Shown here: positions 57,023-60,710 of the stretch, in pieces
How the letters are laid out: every line of letters begins with the position of its first letter
Numbering within the stretch: position 1 is the first letter of the stretch
Assembly (NCBI GenBank): GCA_012838205.1
Contig: DUPR01000046.1
Span: 1-60,710, forward strand
Reading direction: 5' to 3'
Length of the DNA stretch: 60,710 bases
Source: Methanobacterium sp.
GTDB taxonomy: Archaea; Methanobacteriota; Methanobacteria; Methanobacteriales; Methanobacteriaceae
Notes under the pieces: model-generated
Database searches by the model: none
What the model was told of the DNA's origin: nothing
The model's input: only the letters and a program-made list of their open reading frames with translations
Program-made: the position numbers and the translations under genes

Positions 57023-58696
57023 TCAGCTTTTTTGGGATTGTCTAAAAATAGATTCTACTCTTTCCAGAGTATCAATCTCATCAAGCCCTCGATCATTACG
57101 AATCCTCTTCACAACAGGGAATCGAAGTGAATATCCAGTTTCAGATTCAGGACTTTCGACTATCTCACTAAAAGCAATTTCCAAGATTATTGAAGGCTCA
57201 ATTTTCACTTCTCTGCCCATTTTACTTATGATAAGCGGCTCCACCATATCAGAAAGTTCTTGCAGAGTATTATCATCCAAACCTGTAGCAGCGTAGGCTA
57301 ATGGTTTGAGTTGGTTGTTTTCATCTTGAATGGCCATTAAATAAGAACCAATGAGATGTGCTCTTTTTCCAGTCCCATAAGTACCTCCTAAAACAACTAA
57401 ATCGAGGGTTTCTGGTTCTGCTTTTAATTTAAGCATTTTTTTACCCCTTATACCCGGCATGTAAGGCGCATTGGGATCTTTGATCATTATCCCCTCATGC
57501 CCTCCCTTAATCGAAACTTCAAAAAGATCATTTGCCTTTTCAATTTCTTCAGGAGTCACAATGACTTGTGTAGATAACTCTAATTTACCAGGATCGGTTT
57601 TAACTAGAGATTCCAATTTTTTTCTCCTTTTTTTAAGAGGTTCATCCAGAACAGGTTTCTGGTAGTAAAGCAGGTCAAAAAGATAAAGAGTTAATGGAAT
57701 TTTGGAAACCATTTTTTCAATATCGTATTTCCTACGCACTCTCTGAAGCATGTATTGAAAGGATATAGGTTTACCATCTCTACTGGCAATAATTTCTCCT
57801 TCAACAATAAAATCTTGGTCAGGAAACGATTTTTGGATATAATCAGATATTTCGGGAAGAGCGTGAGCAATATTCTCTAATCGACGAGTAAACACGTCAA
57901 TTTTCCCTTCATGTCTGTGAATCTGAACCCTTATACCATCATATTTAGTTTCACAAATTGCCCAGCCCATTTCTTCAATACTCTGTTTTATTCCTGGAGA
58001 AAGTTGAGCTAACATGGGTTTAACAGGCTTTCCAGGTTTTAAGGTTAACTCACGTAAACCTTCTTCGCCTTTCGCCAATGCAACCTCCGCCACCAAACCC
58101 ATATCATTAGTTAACATGTGTGCCCTTTCTGTTACTTCTGGAGCTATACTAAAAGCTTGAGAAATTGCATCTCTAATAGTTCCCTCCCCCACTCCTACAC
58201 GAAGTTCTTCTAACACAGTCCTTGTAAGATATTTGGCCTCAGTAGGAGATGATGCTGATAACAACTCCATCAAATAATCTATCTTCTTAAATTGAGCACG
58301 TTTACCTGATATTTTAGACATTTTCACTAGATTCTGGTATACTTTTTCTATGCTAAGAGGTTGTGTGAATAGGGTTATCTGACTTTTTTTGTGGTATAAT
58401 TTCTCTGTAGCTTTGCCAATATCCCCAGTTTCTCGCATCTGATTCTCTACATCTTCAGCAGATACTCCGACAACCATAGAAATAGCTTTCATCAAAAGTT
58501 TAGCCCCTATACCCAGTTCTTCCTCGCTCCATGTGGGAAAAACCCGTCCTAAAGATAGTAAAGTCACGGTAGAAAGTAGTTCTGGATCTTCCTCCCCGAC
58601 CTTACCTAAGAAATTTGCTAAAATGGCGGTTTTCTCTAAACGTTTGGTGGTGGAGTCTAAATCTTGGTATACTTCCACTAATTCCCGATAAAGCAT
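57023..58696 (-). CDS. lig: ATP-dependent DNA ligase
   Basis: Seals nicks in replication and repair. The adenylated lysine lies in ETKYDGIRVQIHR near residue 250. Other nucleotidyltransferase motifs are FIVEGEIIA, LFDLLYY, GHEGIMIKDP and KMLKLK. The N-terminal 220 residues form the DNA-binding helical domain (FSIAPEVTERAHMLTNDMGL), and the C-terminal OB-fold ends in RFPVVKRIRNDRG. The ATG at 58696 (MLYRELVEVYQ) has GAGG seven bases upstream; the frame extends to 58729. The length of 557 residues matches archaeal ligases. Confidence 0.94.
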   Translation of the reverse strand: MLYRELVEVYQDLDSTTKRLEKTAILANFLGKVGEEDPELLSTVTLLSLGRVFPTWSEEELGIGAKLLMKAISMVVGVSAEDVENQMRETGDIGKATEKLYHKKSQITLFTQPLSIEKVYQNLVKMSKISGKRAQFKKIDYLMELLSASSPTEAKYLTRTVLEELRVGVGEGTIRDAISQAFSIAPEVTERAHMLTNDMGLVAEVALAKGEEGLRELTLKPGKPVKPMLAQLSPGIKQSIEEMGWAICETKYDGIRVQIHRHEGKIDVFTRRLENIAHALPEISDYIQKSFPDQDFIVEGEIIASRDGKPISFQYMLQRVRRKYDIEKMVSKIPLTLYLFDLLYYQKPVLDEPLKKRRKKLESLVKTDPGKLELSTQVIVTPEEIEKANDLFEVSIKGGHEGIMIKDPNAPYMPGIRGKKMLKLKAEPETLDLVVLGGTYGTGKRAHLIGSYLMAIQDENNQLKPLAYAATGLDDNTLQELSDMVEPLIISKMGREVKIEPSIILEIAFSEIVESPESETGYSLRFPVVKRIRNDRGLDEIDTLERVESIFRQSQKS

Positions 58697-58891
58697 AGAA
58701 TATCCTCTATAAATTAATATTGTTCCCAATTTCAGTTTAAAAACTTATTAATAAAAAGTTTACAATCCCCTGCATATTAAGTTTGCTAACTTACAATTTC
58801 TTTGATAAAAAACTGCAACCTAAATATAAAATTTCCAATTTCTAAAAAAAAAAGATTAAAAAAGTTAGAAAGTAATTCATAAAAAAAAAAA

Positions 58892-60310
58892 TTAATATTC
58901 TGATTCAGACCAGATAACTTGAAATGTAGTTCCTTTATCCCTAGAAAGTATTACACTGCCCTTTAATTGATTAACCAGAGTATTAACTAGTTGAAACCCC
59001 ATTGTTCCACTTTCTTTGAAATTAATCTCATCTGAAAGTCCCACACCATTATCCCTTACTATTAAAACCTTATTTTCATGATTATCAAGCCCAAATTCCA
59101 CACAAACTTCCCCTTGTGCGTTTCCAGGGAATGCATGTTTTACTGCGTTAGTTAAAAGTTCATTAACAATTAAACCACAAGGAATAGCAGCATCAATGTC
59201 AAGCATTAAACCTTCAGTCTTAGAATATACCTTAATTCTATTTTTATCCACATTATAAGAATTATTTATGAGTTCTATAAGTTTTTTGGTGAACTGCGAA
59301 AAATCAATAAGGGCAAAATCTTCAGATAAGGATAACCCATCATGGATTAGAAGCATTGATTTAACTCTATTCTTGTTATCCTTCAAAATTTCACGATTAG
59401 CTTTATCTTTCATGTAAACTGATTGAAGTTCCAGCAAACCAGATATGATGTTCATAAAATTTCTTACCCTGCTATTAATCTCACCCAAAAGCATTTCTTT
59501 TTCCTGTAAAGAAGCATTAATTTCGGTTTCTGCTTGTTTACGCTCAGTAATATCCTGAGCTATGATTTGTATCGCGTATAACTCGTTGTTTTTATATAAT
59601 GGTGCTGGGTGTACTTCCATTAATCTGACCTCCCCGTCTCGGGATATTAAACTAGATTCAAAAACACCTATTTCTTCACCCTCCAAAAATTTTGAAAACA
59701 TTTCTTGATAAAATGATGAATCTTCTCCAGTTATTGATTGTAGATCAGTGAAATACATGCCCACGGTGTCTTCCCTAGATAAAGGGCTGAATTTTGCCGC
59801 AGCATAATTGAGATCAATTATTTTCCCATCTAACCCCAAAACAACCAGATAATTTGGTAAATATTCAAATAGATTCCTGTATTTTTCTTCACGCTCTCGA
59901 AGAGACTCTTCAGCAGCTTTTTTTTCCATCTTTTCTTTAGCCTCTTTAAGAGCCCTTACTACTGCGTGAGGTAATTTTGTTAAGTTATTTTTTAGAACAT
60001 AATCAGTTGCTCCTTCTTTGAGCATTTCAACAGCGAAATCTTCGCCTATTTTACCACTTACAAATATAAATGGCGTATTAGGTGAGATTTCACGTGCGAT
60101 GTTCATGGCAGTTATGCCATCAAATTTAGGTAAAGAGTGATCTGCCAAGATGATGCTGGGCTGGAATTCTGCCATTTCTTTACGGTACATTTCTTCAGTA
60201 TCGACAACTTTTGATTTAAAATTAAGACCCTCTCTTTTAAGCTGAGTTTCTATTAGTTCCGCATCTAATGGCACATCTTCCAGTATTAGAACTCGTATTT
60301 CTTCCACCAT
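58892..60310 (-). CDS. Receiver-PAS-histidine kinase-like protein lacking the phospho-His
   Basis: A 472-residue signalling protein. Domains in order: response-regulator receiver (about 5-122) with acidic Glu11/Asp12 and phosphoacceptor Asp57 in ILADHSLPKFDG; a helical linker; a PAS domain (about 142-258); a HisKA_2-type dimerisation segment (about 268-335); and an ATPase domain with N-box IVNELLTNAVKHAF near 381, G1 RDNGVGL and G2 GTMGFQLVNTLV. In the dimerisation segment the usual E-I-H-H-R-V-K-N is E277-I-N-S-R-V-R-N, so both candidate histidines are absent. I checked the codons (ATT AAT AGC AGG). It may be a pseudokinase sensor or use another residue. No membrane segment. Confidence 0.85.
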   Translation of the reverse strand: MVEEIRVLILEDVPLDAELIETQLKREGLNFKSKVVDTEEMYRKEMAEFQPSIILADHSLPKFDGITAMNIAREISPNTPFIFVSGKIGEDFAVEMLKEGATDYVLKNNLTKLPHAVVRALKEAKEKMEKKAAEESLREREEKYRNLFEYLPNYLVVLGLDGKIIDLNYAAAKFSPLSREDTVGMYFTDLQSITGEDSSFYQEMFSKFLEGEEIGVFESSLISRDGEVRLMEVHPAPLYKNNELYAIQIIAQDITERKQAETEINASLQEKEMLLGEINSRVRNFMNIISGLLELQSVYMKDKANREILKDNKNRVKSMLLIHDGLSLSEDFALIDFSQFTKKLIELINNSYNVDKNRIKVYSKTEGLMLDIDAAIPCGLIVNELLTNAVKHAFPGNAQGEVCVEFGLDNHENKVLIVRDNGVGLSDEINFKESGTMGFQLVNTLVNQLKGSVILSRDKGTTFQVIWSESEY

Positions 60311-60503
60311 AACATCCCACTAAGTATTATTATTTTTAATATCTGTTATTGGTTTGATTTCTTTGAATTATATACTTTTTTATTAGTTTTTTTTTAATAA
60401 TGATGTTGTCCATTTTTTAGTTGGTAGCAAATTCTAAATTATTTTTAATTAATTATATATCATTTTTTTTATTGTGATATTAAATCTTAATTTTAAATTT
60501 TGA
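60311..60503. other. AT-rich leader region
   Basis: About 190 bases upstream of the minus-strand kinase-like gene, with long T and A runs and no gene. It should contain that gene's promoter, but no single TATA candidate stands out because the whole stretch is AT-rich. Confidence 0.5.
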
Positions 60504-60710
60504 AGTAGTAAAATTTACCAAACAAAATTAAACACGAATTTAAAACCGGGTTCAACTTATAATGAAGAAATAAAAGAGAATTCAGCTTTAATCAACAGTT
60601 TACAACATGTTTCACTACGAAAATAGCTAAAATCATCGAATTAGAATGGAATAAAAGGCCTTCACCACAATCAATAAAAAACTGGCTAACAAAAACAATT
60701 AAAAGAAAAA
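60504..60710 (+). pseudogene. Possible decayed transposase/HTH fragment, frameshifted
   Basis: From 60504 a plus-strand frame without any start codon reads through TYNEEIKENSALINSLQHV SLRK to a stop near 60623. In another frame the reading continues as KIAKIIELEWNKRPSPQSI and KNWLTKTIKRK to the window edge. Joined by one indel at the CGAAAATAGC stretch, the two parts resemble the helix-turn-helix of IS transposases (SLRKIAKI…S..SI.NW pattern). It would be a broken copy, truncated at its N-terminus. The window ends before it can be checked. Confidence 0.35.

Overview
The window looks like a chromosomal segment of a hydrogenotrophic methanogen of the order Methanobacteriales, probably genus Methanobacterium or a close relative. 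The evidence is gene content: methyl-coenzyme M reductase activation component A2, a methanogenesis marker 9 protein, coenzyme F420 genes (cofE, cofD), archaeal GTP cyclohydrolase III, MptD, PurO, GatDE, Taw1, archaetidylserine synthase/decarboxylase, MreB, DUF515 and DUF4013 proteins, and a fused-subunit VorA like the one described for Methanothermobacter. Intergenic DNA is very AT-rich. Shine-Dalgarno sites (GGAGG, GGTGA) precede most genes and were used to refine several starts. I see no rRNA, tRNA or CRISPR array.

Layout. 0.1-0.3 kb: a cluster of perfect hairpins in a 740-bp gene-free stretch. 0.7-4 kb: tRNA wyosine gene taw1, a secreted DUF1002 protein and a membrane protein. 4-8 kb (minus): korDABC-sucC, the 2-oxoglutarate synthase/succinyl-CoA arm of the incomplete reductive TCA pathway. 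8.2-13.5 kb (minus): mptD, then an envelope block with a sortase, a probable sortase substrate, a DUF515 protein, and archaetidylserine synthase and decarboxylase. 13.7-17.4 kb (plus): an unknown gene, mreB, rnhB and an ExbB/ExbD pair. 17.5-21.9 kb (plus): purO, cofE, an unlisted 50-residue ORF, cofD, GTP cyclohydrolase III and a Dus-like TIM barrel. 22-26 kb (plus): atwA, mmp9, a precorrin-2 dehydrogenase and hemA, a cluster that joins MCR activation to tetrapyrrole/F430 supply.

26-29.4 kb (minus): an AAA+ ATPase flanked by two DUF4013 membrane proteins. 29.6-32.6 kb (plus): a redox/nitrosative stress block with hybrid-cluster protein, a cupin, a zinc-ribbon protein and an MsvR-like ArsR-V4R regulator; the hcp promoter carries nested inverted repeats. 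32.7-39.6 kb (minus): an endonuclease IV-like protein, thioredoxin reductase, gatE, gatD, a DUF2769 protein and an exonuclease III of the Mth212 type. 39.7-48 kb (minus): a two-subunit 2-oxoacid oxidoreductase, vorCBA, an acyl-CoA synthetase and an XRE-cupin regulator, together a plausible acid activation and reductive carboxylation cassette. 48.2-50.1 kb: adenosine-specific kinase, small proteins and a flavoprotein. 50.1-56.3 kb: phosphoglucosamine mutase, two tandem GT-C-like membrane proteins, and a divergent GT2 glycosyltransferase plus UPF0104 protein (surface glycan or glycolipid work). 56.5-60.3 kb (minus): an anchored OB-fold protein, ATP-dependent DNA ligase, and a receiver-PAS-kinase protein whose phosphoacceptor histidine motif is lost. 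The right edge holds what may be a decayed transposase fragment.

Strongest leads for something new: the operator-like repeats at hcp together with the MsvR-like gene; the degenerate histidine kinase; the sortase/substrate pair; the atwA-mmp9-F430-precursor cluster; the acid-activation cassette; and two genes that seem to need non-standard start codons (CTG for korC, ATT for the Dus-like gene).
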